Positions 1 through 11,719 of a stretch of DNA of 18,843 nt are shown here, one piece after another (positions within the stretch are counted from its first letter, which is position 1; each line of letters starts with the position of its first letter). The position numbers were made by a program, and so were the translations under genes. The notes under the pieces are model-generated. The model worked only from the letters and a program-made list of their open reading frames with translations, was not told the DNA's origin and searched no databases. The DNA is from Smittium culicis (lineage: Eukaryota > Kickxellomycota > Harpellomycetes > Harpellales > Legeriomycetaceae). The stretch lies in the NCBI GenBank assembly GCA_001970855.1, contig LSSN01000444.1:4367-23209 (forward strand), in the 5' to 3' direction.

Positions 1-860
1 TATTAATATTGTCTAGATTATTTTTTTTTGATAATTATAGAATAAACCATTTATCGCATCCAATAATAATAGTAACAGTATATCAACTAATTAAATTATA
101 ATTTGATTGGCTATTAAAGTAAGTTAAATAGCTTTATCATCCACTAGATGCAAATAAAAATTTTTTTTACATATCTTACTAATTACTAAATATAATCAGC
201 AAAAGCCAATCATAGCAGGAAAATAAAAAGGAAAAAAATTCGAAGTATTTAAATAAAATTCCAACCAAGCCTGAGCTAATTTTGCTTTATGCCATTTTAT
301 CGCTCAGTCATTAAAATAAAAGTAAGTAATAATTAATACAGTTAAAGATCTATTTACTAAAGCATGTTGTTATCTAGCTATGCGATGATCTAATTAGTAT
401 GAAATAAAAATAAATCTTGCTTTTTTATATAATTTCACTTTTTAAATATAAACTAGGAACTTTTAGAAACATATTCCAGTGCACCAATTGATAGATAAAT
501 GTTAATTCTAATACAAGTTAATGTTATTAGTGTATTGATTTTTAAACAACTATACCTATTTAGATAGCAGATGATGAACATTTATTTTAAGCTGAGATAA
601 CAGGATTACTACAAATAATTCTTAACTTTAATCAAAAAGATTGACAAGGTAGCTTAATATAGGATTTATTAAATCAACAAAAAAAAAATTTCGATAATAC
701 AAAATTATACACATGCAGAGTAAAGATAATCAATAGTTAAAGCCAATTTTTTATATTTCATTTACTTTAACTTGTCCATTAGAATGTTTGTAAATTTATC
801 ACTATAAATAAATCAAATATAAAAACATAATAAATGATCGTAAAGAATAGCTATAAATTA
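1..860. other. AT-rich stretch without a recognisable gene
   Basis: All frames are cut by frequent stops and I recognise no protein motif, RNA gene or repeat unit. The sequence is A+T-rich with short A and T runs but no long microsatellite. It is best read as non-coding or thoroughly decayed DNA. Towards its right end the plus strand becomes poorer in G and grades into the C-skewed patch that follows. Confidence 0.6.
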
Positions 861-1070
861 TCAATAAAACTCGCAAATAAAATAACTAAAACAATCTAAA
901 CAACCACTACAAACGATACGACCACAAAAAACAAAAAAATGAAAATGAAAATAACTGTAACGTGTAATACCTCAACATCCTCAATTATAACAAAAATGTG
1001 AACAGTCACATACTCCACTACTATAACAACAATCCCAATTAAAACAAAATAAACTTTAAAAATGGTGTGA

Positions 1071-1424
1071 ACTACTTCAATAACTCAAAAACAAAAAACA
1101 ATCTCCACTACAATGATCCAAAATAGACCAACTTCAACTACAACAACGTTCCCAATCAATAAAACTAGAACCTCAACTACAACAAATAATTGTACCTCAA
1201 CTACAAATTCAACATCTCAACAACAATCCCAACTAAAAAAAACTACTTCAACCTCAACCACAACCACAACCACAACCACAACCATATAAATATCATCGAC
1301 TTTTACTACTATCGCAATAACTACGATCACAACAACAACAATAACAACAACAAAAACTACAACTACTTCAATCTCAACTACTTCAACAAAAACAACAAAT
1401 TCAACAATAACAACTACAAATTAA
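1071..1424 (+). pseudogene. Broken Thr/Ser-rich triplet frame (possible mucin-like remnant or decayed triplet repeat)
   Basis: In the frame starting at 1071 the sequence stays open to a TAA at 1287-1289, then continues in the same frame to a TAA at 1422-1424. The second half (1290-1421) has 44 codons, 25 Thr and 6 Ser; the first half ends in a run of alternating Thr codons. There is no evident start codon context, signal peptide or conserved domain, and a TGA at 1068-1070 closes the frame upstream. Thr/Ser-rich low-complexity stretches occur in fungal cell-wall and secreted proteins, but an ACN-type microsatellite gives the same reading in one frame. The alternative frame from 1190 reads as Asn/His/Tyr-rich and is no better supported. 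I treat it as a repeat that may once have been coding. Confidence 0.3.
1256..1285 (+). repeat. Short AACCAC tandem repeat
   Basis: Four exact AACCAC hexamers at 1256-1279 are followed by AACCAT at 1280-1285. It is the only clean short tandem array I see in the window and lies at the centre of the C-rich patch, so it may be the least decayed part of that repeat. Confidence 0.9.
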
Positions 1425-2972
1425 ACGAATTTTACTACTACCACTATAATTAGCTTCACTACATTAACATCGAAATCTACAATAAAATGACCTCTTAATA
1501 TCTATTTTTTAACACACACTAAATCTATTCAGCATTTTTAAAAACATCAACTACATCACCTCATAATTTACAACAAAATCTTCTACTACTTCACCAACCT
1601 CAAAAATCAGTTCACATCTAATCCTTATTTTTTTAAGAACTCAATACCGATATATCTCTAGACTCAGTATATCTACACATCGATGCTTCAAGTTTTTTTC
1701 CCACACCTTTTCTAAACCACGTCAATTCGACAAATTGTTACATTGATGTTTGAGCACTCGATGTATTGAACATTATTTTGTGAATTTCTAAATAAAATAT
1801 TTTTAATCATCATAAAATATATAAGATATTATCAATATTATCAATATTTATTTCCATACAAGATATATTACTTTATATGTTTAAAATAATTTTCATTTAT
1901 ATTAAAAGTACATTATACTAGCATATCGTACTGCCAAATTCCATCTTTGATCAGAAGTTATTCGCTAAAACTAAAGATTAAAAAAACAGCGATTTCAGAG
2001 GAGGTACTATATATTAACATGAGAAATTGGTTTAAACAGTACAATCTGGGGAAAATAATTAGTATTAAATCAAAATTAAATAAAAATACAAATCGCATAT
2101 ATTCTTAAACATATTATATGAGATCCAGATAGATCATTCCAACTATATTATTAGGATAAAAATTATTAATTTTCATATTAGATCTATTATCTTATTAGCT
2201 ACTCATTGATTTCGAATAATTCTATTTTATTGTAGCTCGCTTAATAAAATGACTGCTAGTACCTTAACCCAAACTGATTTCTTGATGCGATGTAAATGTG
2301 GATCTTTCTATATGTAGACAGATATCAATATCTTTACGTACGATGTCGCTAGGCATGTTTTAGTGGTTTATTTTATATTAGTACATTACATTTTATATAC
2401 ATGAATTTATTCTAGTATTTTATAACATCATAGAATAGTTAATTGTGTTATTATTATCCAAATAAAATTTTATTTACAAGAAAAAATATACAAAAATATT
2501 ATATAGATAATTTAATAAAACAATAATTAATTTTAATAACTCCAAAAAATATACTAATTTAATGCGTACTGTTTTATGGGTAATGCAATTTTATGTCTTA
2601 CTCTATTATTTAAAACACATGCATAAATATTGCGATAATTAATACAAGATTAGTTTCTCCAAAAAACAATTTTTTATTTTCTTTACCGCATAATTATTAA
2701 TCTAGAAATCAATCCAAGTAAATTCTTCATTTAATAAAAAAAAGTTACAAGTAAATAAATAGAATTTTAAAACTATTTGAAAATAATAGAGTTACAAGTT
2801 AAAACTTTTATTACTATTATTGTCATAATTGCTAATTTAAAAATCTCATTGAATTTATAGCGCTTAATTTTAAAGTTCAATATAACATTAATCCTTCATT
2901 TGATTATAATTTTTACCATAAGATGATGTGTATTATGTAGAATTACAGGTTATGTGTAAATACACTCGAAAA

Positions 2973-2992
2973 TTAATATTAATTAATATTAA
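2973..2992. repeat. 20-bp perfect palindrome of TTAATATTAA doublets
   Basis: Two adjacent TTAATATTAA units form a 20-base sequence equal to its own reverse complement. It is made only of A and T, so chance is a reasonable explanation in this background. Confidence 0.85.
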
Positions 2993-3292
2993 AATATGCG
3001 CTTAGCCGTAGTATAAAATTATTCAATAGCTTACCAGGTTTAATGTATAAAAATTTTATTAATTTGTGTTTAGCATTTAATAAAATTAACTGTAAAAAAA
3101 TAAATATTATTATAAAATTTAGAAATCAATGTATTCAATAAATATGTTTGAATTACAATGATTAGCTATTTTAAGTATGAATTTTATTTAGTGTACTTAT
3201 ATATTTTTTACTTTTTATACTGATAAAATAGAAAAAAACAATCTGATAAAACAACAAATTCACTTTATTTGGTTTAAAAATCATTTCAAGTT

Positions 3293-3312
3293 TAATTGAT
3301 ATATATCAATTA
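3293..3312. repeat. 20-bp perfect palindrome
   Basis: TAATTGATAT is followed directly by its reverse complement ATATCAATTA, with no spacer. It contains one G and one C in symmetric positions. No neighbouring gene suggests a regulatory role, and an AT-rich chance palindrome is possible. Confidence 0.85.
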
Positions 3313-4589
3313 TATTTCTATTGAATAAATAAACTAATCAGAGTGGTCGATGAATCAATTAAATTAACACTTTCATCGAAATAATAATTAAATTTCAATG
3401 CTAAAAAATCTCTCAAAATATAAACTTACGCTTTAATTATTATAAAACAAATGTAAATTCAATAATTGTTATGATTTAGTTATAAAATAATACAGTTGTT
3501 ATTTATTAAGCTTTTATAAAAACAATATATACGATATACTTTTTTCAAGATATTATTATATTATGATTATTTTGATAAAATACTTTTTTATTATTTGTAC
3601 GCTTTTTAAAAATAATAATAACTTTACAATAATCAAATAATTTATGCAATATCTGGTTAACAAATATATATTTATTTTAAACTAGAATTGGCTAAATATT
3701 TTAACATTGATCATTTATTGGTTTTTAATTGTTGCTCAGCAGATTACCCGATGTTATTTTAATTTAATATAATAAATATAATTGGTTTAATAGATAAATC
3801 TGTAATCAAATAAATAACTACCACATAAAGTGGAAATTAATTCTAATAACTAATTAGTGACAATTAATAAATAACTAAAAAAATTTGGCAAATTAAATAA
3901 ATTCAAATAATTTTGGAGCAATTAATACTATTCCAATCTACATCTAAATAAATACAAATTCTTTTTTTATGCTACACAATTGGTTGTATATGATTCTGAA
4001 ATTATGTTATTGAAATAAAATCAGAAATATTTCACCAAAATATATCATTTTTCTATGCTGATAGATGGGTAACTAAATTTGGAAAAGATAATCTTATGAA
4101 ATTTTAAATTTTATTTTACTATTCAATCTTTAGTTAGGATCGAGTCAATATTAGTTTTTATGTATGAAAAATCGGCTCTATAAAGAATCTATTACAATAG
4201 CATGAATACGAATATCGATTTTAAGCTGAACTCATCGATTCAGAAAGCAGTTAATAATAATATACATATTATGCAATAAAAATACTAATTCAGACTCAAA
4301 TCTAACTTAAAAACATATATCTAAGTCAGGTTTCCTGAAATATGGCAATAAGGATATATATAGTCAAATTTCGATAAACTAAAATCCTACTGTATCAAAA
4401 AGACAATTTTACATTCATACCCATACTAATAAATTGTATCATAATTTAATCAATTCACATTAAAATTTTAATAATGGATTTACAATCAATCTGACTAGAT
4501 CTGATATCTTATGTTACATATTTCTAGTTGATAAATTCTTATAGGTTAAATTAATATATTATAATAAAATTTTTAAAACCCAATATAAT

Positions 4590-6510
4590 TATGATTCAGC
4601 TATAGAAATAATCATTAATTATGTCTATATCTCAACTCTAACTTCTACATCACTAGAATTCTACGATTTACTTTACTCCACAACCGAGTATAAATGAATT
4701 CAACTAATTTCAGCCATAAAATCTAACTCAATCAGATGAAATAAATAAGATTTTTGAAAAAATTAACTGCTGCATCCAATCTAACAAAATCAAAAAAAAA
4801 AATCTTTAGACTTACTTAATTAAACCAGAGTAACAATTTAAATTAAACAATTTTTGAGTTCAACTGATTTAATTATATATAATATAAATCCAACACAACT
4901 ACCTGAATTAATATTTCTTAATCCAACTACCTCAATTTATTAACTCAAATAAAAAAACCTTAAAGCAATTTTATCAATTAATCTACCCGTATTTCTTCAA
5001 TTCATAGACCTCAGCTTATATAATTCAATTACTGTAATTCAATCTACTCTATTCATATTTCCAAAATCATAAAATATACGATTTAAATTCAAATGTTCAA
5101 TTCAATCGATTCATCTTCAAATAAAATTTTCAAACTCAAATAATTCTAAAAAACAGCGTATTCCTTAATACTCTAATTAAAATTCCTTAGATACATCAAA
5201 TCAACCACCTAAACTATCGAAATTCGACATCAATAACTACCTCAATTTAAGTACATCTATTATGATAATTCAAATTTATTGTCTACTCTTATTAAATTAT
5301 TTAAATATCTTAATCTCATCTACCTCAATTACATCAATTCAATCATTTTAAATCATTTATTACTACTCATCGATAACAAAGATTTTATCGAACTAACTGC
5401 AATTGTACTTACACAGCACAAATTACTCAATTTAATTGATTCAATTTATTGGCTTTAATTGAACTGCCACAATCTTAAATATAAAATTTTACAAACTCGA
5501 TTCAACTACATAAATTCAGCTAATATTTATACACCTTTATTCAAACATACAAATTAATGTCTAAGTTATTTATCAAGAAAATTTCAATTTAACAATCTCA
5601 GTAATTTTCTATTTTAAACTAAGAAGTATATCAATCTCAAATATAACTGAACTATGACTTAAAATCAACTATTTTAATGACATCAATTCATCTATCTCAT
5701 ATATTATAATTAAATAAAAAAACTGCATAAATACATATCTTGAATTCAAATGCTTCAATTAAACGAAATTAACTCAACTAAATCAACTCAAAGACTTCTA
5801 TTCAGCTACCTCAGCTTCCAAAATTAGATCGTGTAAACTATTAAATGACATCAACTAATAGATTAAATTTCTTTAATATCAACGATTATAATCAAACCAC
5901 CTGAAACATAAGCTTCAACAAACGCAAATCAAATGATTATATTCAAGTTAATTCAACATCTTAAACTTAGAAATTTAAATTATAATATCTCCATAAATAA
6001 ATACTGAAAACTCCGATTAAAATAATATTATATCTTCATTTTATATAATTAAATTAAATATCATTAATAAATTACCACAATTATTATCTCCAACTAACCC
6101 AACAGATTTATCTACTTTTTTTCGATCAATTCAACAGAATTTATTAATCAAAAAAATCCGAACGGCATTGACACAACTTATTCAATTACTTAAGCTCAGA
6201 GACGTTAATTTACAAAAAAAAACTTCATCACCTCAACTAAATAATCAAAATTTCCGCATACTCACTAACCCAAACCAAATAATTCATTTCAAAATACCAA
6301 AAATTTACTGCTCCTACTTAATTACTACCAAAACATCTTGCTCTCCTCAATTATTCGTAATAATTAACCCGCATCAACCGAATTTACTGTTTCAATATAT
6401 TTTACCATTAATAAGAAATACCTTAGTCATTTTTACCAATTTATTTTTCTTCAAAATTTTATTCACATCCTCAAACAGCTATTCTAGATGAATATATTTT
6501 ACTTATATCT
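4590..6510 (+). repeat. Second C-over-G patch with recurring CTACCTCAATT motifs
   Basis: The plus strand is again rich in A, T and C and poor in G; 4921-4980 has 12 C and 1 G. The 15-mer AACTACCTCAATTTA is present exactly at 4925-4939 and 5235-5249, and CTACCTCAATT recurs at 5320-5330. Related forms such as ACCTCAGCTT appear near 5010 and 5805, and TCAATTCA variants are scattered throughout. This reads as an old, diverged tandem or interspersed repeat rather than a gene. A frame of about 107 codons at 6168-6491 lies at its end but has no recognisable domain and is most likely a by-product of the skew. The patch shares its TACCTCAA core with the other two skewed patches. Confidence 0.6.
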
Positions 6511-9500
6511 TATATTCTCCCTTTAAATATCTATTATATATCTTATTTATGTCAGATACCTTGAATAGAATCATCAAACCATACATATAAACATTTGTCA
6601 AAAGAGTGATAAACCATTCAGTAGTTTATCGACATAAAAAGTACACTAGTAAAATTTCACTGTACTAAAATTTTACACACCATAGCAATAAACAATTGAG
6701 TTTAATAATCGCAACGAAATACTATTATTAACACTGAATTTTATTATGAGGCTAAACTTTATTTCGTAAATACAGATTTTTTTATCACGGATTTTCATAA
6801 AATCTATAAAAGCTTAGCATTCAATCAAAGAATATTATAAATTGTATGATATTTTTGATTAAGGAAAAGTATGTAATTACTAAATTTGAGGTAATGGTAT
6901 AAATGTTTCAAAAATTTATATTATGATTCTGATAAGCGTATAATAATTGAATAAAATAAATTTTGTAGGAGTTTTCATATTATAATAATTTTTATTATCT
7001 AAAGTAATACTTCTAAATTGGATATTTGACTGAGTTTAATATATTTTAAAGTAGGCTGATAATTATTGCCTGTAGTTTGTCAGCTGTTAATTTATCAGAT
7101 GAACTTGTATGAATTTATACATTTGATATAGTATGACTTTAGCCAACCATTTTATCTTTTAGATTTATTTCTAGTGTAAATATTTATTATATAAATATAA
7201 TTTCTAGTTATACAAAATCATCGAATTTTTATTTGTTTCATTCAACCATTCAAGTAATATTTTATTTACATTTATAGTATAAAAATCTATGATGACATCA
7301 TTGCTTTAAATTTGATTGAATACTTATTAATTTATATTGTAACAAAAAAAGTAAAATTCAATAAAACATTGGGCATAGTATATGTTGTTCGCCCGAATTA
7401 ATAAATTTCAATGTGAATAATTAAATTATTGAAGATATTATATTGAAATTATTGATATTTATCCAATATCTAATTAAATTTAATCTAAAAAAATATGAGA
7501 ACAAAATTAATAGTCCTAAAAGAACTGAAATAGCCTCTTTATTTTAAAAAACCAAGATATATTAAATTTTTGTTTAAAATAATAAAATGAACATAATAAA
7601 AAATCCATTTGAAGAAGTATTTCTGATTCATAAAATAATCTGATAATTTTTAAATTAGTTATATAATTTAAATATATTATTATATTATTAAAAAGAATAT
7701 ACTCAATTTTTTATATATACAGATACAACATAATCGATACTTATCCGAATGCTAAATTTAGAGAAAGTTCAGCCAGATTGTGCAAAGACCCAATTATATT
7801 TTGAATGGGAAAGTTATAATTTTAAAATTTTTATAAAAATTATCACTTTTAACAAGATTAACAATTTTCTATCCTCATAATTTATTTAGATTATACAGAT
7901 ATTGATGTTATTCATTAGCAAAAATAAATTCGATCTAAAAATATTGATATAGCTTAATCATTTTTTTATAAAAATCATAGATATATATCGATAAAAACTA
8001 AATTTCAAATTATGTTAAAGGTAAATGTAATATTAATAAATGCTTTTTTCATAAATAGATCACATTTTTATTTTGTTTTGAATTCTTCAAAACTACTATA
8101 ATTTAAAATTTATAACTTTTATTATATTATATATAAAATTAAATTACTATTGAATAGCATTAATTACTACAAATACAATTCAAACTATTTAAAAATATTG
8201 TATATTGGAACATTTGATATAATACACATCAAATTATTTCTCTAATGGCTTTTCTACTGAGATAAATATCATCAATTATAAATTTCATTTCTCACGAATT
8301 CAAAACTAGCAGAATAAGTCATCTGATAAAAGTTACCAAGAATTCCATTACAGCTGCACTAAACCAAGACTATTATGTACACTCTTGATCACCAATTATT
8401 CGTCAAATTATTGAAAAATCATTGATCGAGTTAAAATTTTTCATATACCATATATAATAGACAATATATAATTTATTTTTAGTACTGCTAGATTTTCGAT
8501 CAAGAATATAATTTATTGAATAGCAGCCTCGCTTATTCTTGTCTTATTATTTGATTAAATGTGCCAACGCATCAATCTCTTATTTTAATTCATCCAAAAA
8601 TCATGTAAATAATTAGATCTGAGAATAATCATGCAACATAGTTACTCTTTTCAAATAAATTCTATATTATTTCTAAAATGAAAAATATTACCATGCAACT
8701 ATTGACGCTTATCATTTGATAGTAAATTTTTGATGTGTTTTAAATGATATAATTAATTATATTAATCATAAAATATTCAAAAAAAAAAAACAAGATTACG
8801 CGTAAAAAAATCATTTATAGAAATTTTCCATTTGTAAATATCGAGTTTTGTATAGTATAGCATCTATAAAATGTATTTTCTTTAATTAATGTTAGTTATT
8901 TTTGTGTAAATATTATTAGAAAACAAATAATATCTCTGTTTTAATATTATAATTTTATATGTGTGCTAATGATTATATGTTCAGTTAATATCAAAACATA
9001 TATATAACTTGAAATTATTAACTCGCCTCATATTATTTAATGAGCACATTTTTAGTATAAGCAATTAGTTGAGATTTATTACTTTTATATTTCGTTTTAA
9101 TGTAGATATAAATAAGTATATAATCAATTATTCAAGTTTTTTGTCAAAATATATGCTTTATTAAAGACATAAACATTAATAAAAAATCATTTTTAAAAGA
9201 TCATAAAATATGTATAATTTATAGTCTATACTACCATTAGCATAATCATAGTAAAATATCATCAAATATATTCCATTAATCAGATATAGTAATAGTATTA
9301 GTGAAATAAATTGGATCAATCGCTAGCAATATAATTTTTTTGGCTTTACTTTATATAAAATTTATTTATATTTTATAAAAAAGCATTATATATGGGATTT
9401 TTTATCAATTGAAATTTATATGAGCAGATAACAAATAAAAAATTTTTAAATATACTTAATACGTGATTATAAAAAGATATAATATTAATCAATCGGTATT

Positions 9501-10480
9501 TTATAAATTAAATTTGATAAAATCAATGTTCAGATTAATTCTATAATTGAACATAACCTTTAAATAAGCAAGAATTGGTCATATTAAAAAATCTAAGTAG
9601 TTTTATCCAGCTAATTTTATTTTCTTTTATAAAAAAAGTAAAGAATATACTGATAATATTCCTATAATACTAAATAATATATAAAATTAATATCTCATTT
9701 TTATTTTGATACTTAAAACTATAGATAATTATATAATTTTTTCTCATAATATATATTTTGAATAGAATGTACTTTGTTTAAAGTAATGAACTATATTTAT
9801 AAATTGATTTAAATATCTATTAATATTAGGCATTTTGATTACATTTTTTAATACACATCAATATAAAAATTATATTCTAAAAAAATATCTAATTCAATAT
9901 ACTTGATAATTAATGTACCAGCGTTTCTGTAGCAGAAATAGATTTAATAAAGATTATGTTAATTATATATTATACGTATATTGATAGCCTAGGTATAATT
10001 TAATCTTTCATCATAATTTATTAAAAAGTGATAAAGCACTAGCTATTATACTTAATTTTCTGAATATGACTCAAAAATTTAACCTGTAATAAATAATAAA
10101 TATTTATTACAAGTAATTCAATAAAATTAAATAGCTAATACAAATCAATTGGAAATATATTGCGAAATTAAATTTTGACTATAATATAATTTCGAATAAT
10201 AAAGTACAGATAAATTTCAAAGTAAATGAAAGAATAGATAGTGATCATTTTATACTGAAGTAGATAATTAGACTAATCAAAGAAGAAAATGATTATACCC
10301 ATCCCTTGATCTAAAAAAAATATATTAAACTAAAAATCAGATACTAATTGCTATTTTTAAACCAAAAAATATAAGATAAAAATCATATTTAAAAATAAAA
10401 AAATCAGTTTTTTGAATTTATAACTAAATAAATATATTGTAAACAATTTGACATGTTTATATCTAATTAAAAATTAGTAA
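6510..10480. other. AT-rich stretch of about 4 kb without a recognisable gene
   Basis: Both strands are saturated with stops and no domain motif, RNA gene or clear repeat unit was recognised. Somewhat more complex pockets occur around 8230-8420 and 8520-8640; I tried to read them as retroelement remnants on both strands without a convincing match. Short dyads occur, such as GATAAAC/GTTTATC at 6608-6630 and AATTTCAAT/ATTGAAATT at 7404-7450, at a level expected by chance in this composition. Confidence 0.6.
10085..10111. repeat. 11-bp inverted repeat with 5-base spacer
   Basis: TGTAATAAATA at 10085-10095 is followed after five bases by its exact reverse complement TATTTATTACA at 10101-10111. 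It could fold as a hairpin, but no adjacent transcript is evident and AT-rich dyads of this size can occur by chance. Confidence 0.8.
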
Positions 10481-10519
10481 TCACTTCTTTATTAACATAT
10501 ATGTGGAATTGTAGATCCA

Positions 10520-10537
10520 CCAAATGAATTCATTTGG
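10520..10537. repeat. 18-bp perfect palindrome upstream of the retroelement
   Basis: CCAAATGAATTCATTTGG equals its own reverse complement and is flanked by partly matching arms (GATCCA on the left, GAGTC on the right), giving an imperfect dyad of about 28 bases. It is not pure A/T, which makes chance less likely than for the other palindromes. It lies about 180 bases before the first recognisable retroelement coding remnant. A few bases upstream, GTGGA and TCCAC form a second small dyad (10503-10519), a pattern that can occur near LTR ends. I cannot show that it belongs to the element. Confidence 0.8.
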
Positions 10538-10717
10538 GAGTCTGATTTCATACTATAGATTTTTCTTGTATTTTCTGAAAATCATCTTTTAAAATTTAAC
10601 CTTATTGAATATGTTAATGATGCCAAGCTAAGTATGGCAGTTTAATAAACCACGAATAACTGCTTTAATGAATTAAATTTATAATAAGTATAAAAAATCC
10701 ATATCATAAAATTTGAC

Positions 10718-10867
10718 ATGAAACCAAAAAGGTATAAAAACCGCAACAAAACGACCAAGAAAAATCATCGAAAAATAGGAAAGTTAACGGGAAAATGGAA
10801 AAAAGGCTATTCCGAAGAATTTATTATTTCATTTAAAATTTTTACCTTATTTGATGAGGAATTTTAA
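10718..10867 (+). pseudogene. Possible Gag (capsid-region) fragment of the chromovirus
   Basis: A 49-codon frame opens with ATG at 10718 and ends at TAA 10865-10867. The first half is strongly basic (Lys/Arg/Asn-rich). The second half reads GYSEEFIISFKIFTLFDEEF, which resembles the stretch of retrotransposon Gag proteins where a short Gly/Ser-containing turn is followed by a conserved hydrophobic helix and Phe-Lys. Its place just upstream of RT, on the same strand, supports the reading. The rest of Gag, the zinc knuckle and protease are absent. The similarity is short and from memory of the family, so an accidental frame remains possible. Confidence 0.35.
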
Positions 10868-10928
10868 ACTAATTATTTCTATATTAAATATTAATTAAAT
10901 TCTAAAGAAAAACACATCCATCATCAAC

Positions 10929-11717
10929 ATGAGCTCTATGACCACACGCTCAAAAGAACCAAAGGATTTTGCGGCAGTAGCTAAACTTCTATATATATTC
11001 GCTGACTCAGTTTTAATTGTAGTCATTCAAGAAATATTTTGAAAAAGGCCTTAAGAAAGATTTATCAGGCCTTCCAAATTTTCACCTAAATCGTTGATTG
11101 TGATTAATAAAAGAAGGATATTGTCTTAAGGCAACTCATTGATTAGTGAAAACTCTAGGATAATATTATCAAGAATAGGCACCCACATCATATAATCTCA
11201 ACTAATTCGACTGAATATTATAAGCCAAAGTAATCACCAAATAGGTGCTACGTGGCGCTTAAAATATGATCCGCTTCCGCGAGTGAGACCAGTGGAAGAC
11301 AGAATTTAAGCGTCGCTATAAAAATTTTGAATATCAAGTTATGACATTTGATTTCACCATTACTCCAACGATATCCATGCATTTTATAATCAAAGACCTA
11401 TGTATTTATTGGACGACTATTTGATAGTGTATGTTGAAGAAGTTCTACAATAGTCTAACTTACAATATGTATACGCACAACATGTCAAATCTAAAATCAA
11501 TATGCTTCAAAAATAACTACTTTTATGCAAGCTAAAATAGTGTCAATTTATCATAGAAGTAGAATTCTAGGGACTCGTGGTAAAATGCTTGGGTGTAAAA
11601 ACTTACCCTAAAAATGCCATAACACTATCGGAATTGAAGACACAAACATTGTTAATAGAAAAAGTATTTCTCAAGATTTTAAATTACTGCAGGAGATCAT
11701 AACGAATTTGGAAAAAA
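10929..11717 (+). pseudogene. Reverse transcriptase remnant (Ty3/gypsy)
   Basis: Reverse transcriptase copies the element RNA into DNA. The remnant starts in the frame of an ATG at 10929. In that frame, FIRPSKFSP at 11061-11087 matches the family fingers motif. A frame shift follows to KKDIVLRQLID ending at 11143, then IIKNRHP to about 11184. Another shift leads to AKVITK, LRGA (11248-11259) and NMIRFRE, then WKTEFKRRYKNFEYQVM from 11293, all matching the gypsy palm. A third shift gives LLDDYLIVY, with the paired active-site Asp codons at 11412-11417. The same frame runs on to GLVVKCLGVKTYPKNAI and FLKILNYCRRS, which ends before a TAA at 11700-11702; the last motif matches the family thumb segment ending in Tyr-Arg-Arg. 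The Asp expected before LRGA reads Val (11245-11247), so one catalytic residue is lost. At least four stops interrupt the last segment. Confidence 0.93.
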
Positions 11718-11719
11718 AT

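Larger units (their letters stand above)
860..1760 (+). repeat. Strand-asymmetric C-rich/G-poor patch with decayed simple repeats
   Basis: The plus strand is built almost entirely from A, C and T: positions 1201-1440 contain about 70 C but only 4 G. The text is dominated by variants of TCAACTACAAC and ACCTCAACTAC. The 13-mer ACCTCAACTACAA occurs exactly at 1170-1182 and again at 1194-1206, 24 bases apart. TACCTCAAC occurs at 968-976. This looks like a diverged tandem repeat, either a minisatellite or a degenerate ACN triplet repeat. It resembles the patches at 4590-6510 and 16,680-17,220 in skew and in the TACCTCAA core. What the original unit was, and whether it ever encoded protein, is not settled by the sequence alone. 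Confidence 0.7.
1760..4590. other. Long AT-rich stretch without a recognisable gene
   Basis: No reading frame of useful length and no family motif was recognised on either strand. Two slightly less AT-biased pockets, about 1925-2060 and 2245-2350, have higher sequence complexity than their surroundings. They could be tails of older decayed elements, but I could not assign them. The strand skew of the preceding patch is absent here. Palindromes inside are listed separately. Confidence 0.6.

Noticed and set aside
1190..1453. 87-codon plus-strand frame rich in Asn, His and Tyr
   Set aside because: It is one of several frames through the AACCAC and TCAAC repeats. The Thr/Ser frame is as open, and neither has a convincing start or domain.
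6168..6491. 107-codon plus-strand frame starting at ATG 6168
   Set aside because: No recognisable domain. It lies wholly in the C-over-G patch, where biased composition lowers stop frequency, and residue use follows the repeat.
7404..7450. AATTTCAAT/ATTGAAATT inverted repeat
   Set aside because: Nine-base AT-rich arms across 29 bases are expected by chance in this composition.
8230..8420. Possible minus-strand reverse transcriptase (an IIDDIYLS-like string)
   Set aside because: The string is short and no other RT motif was found at the expected distances on that strand.
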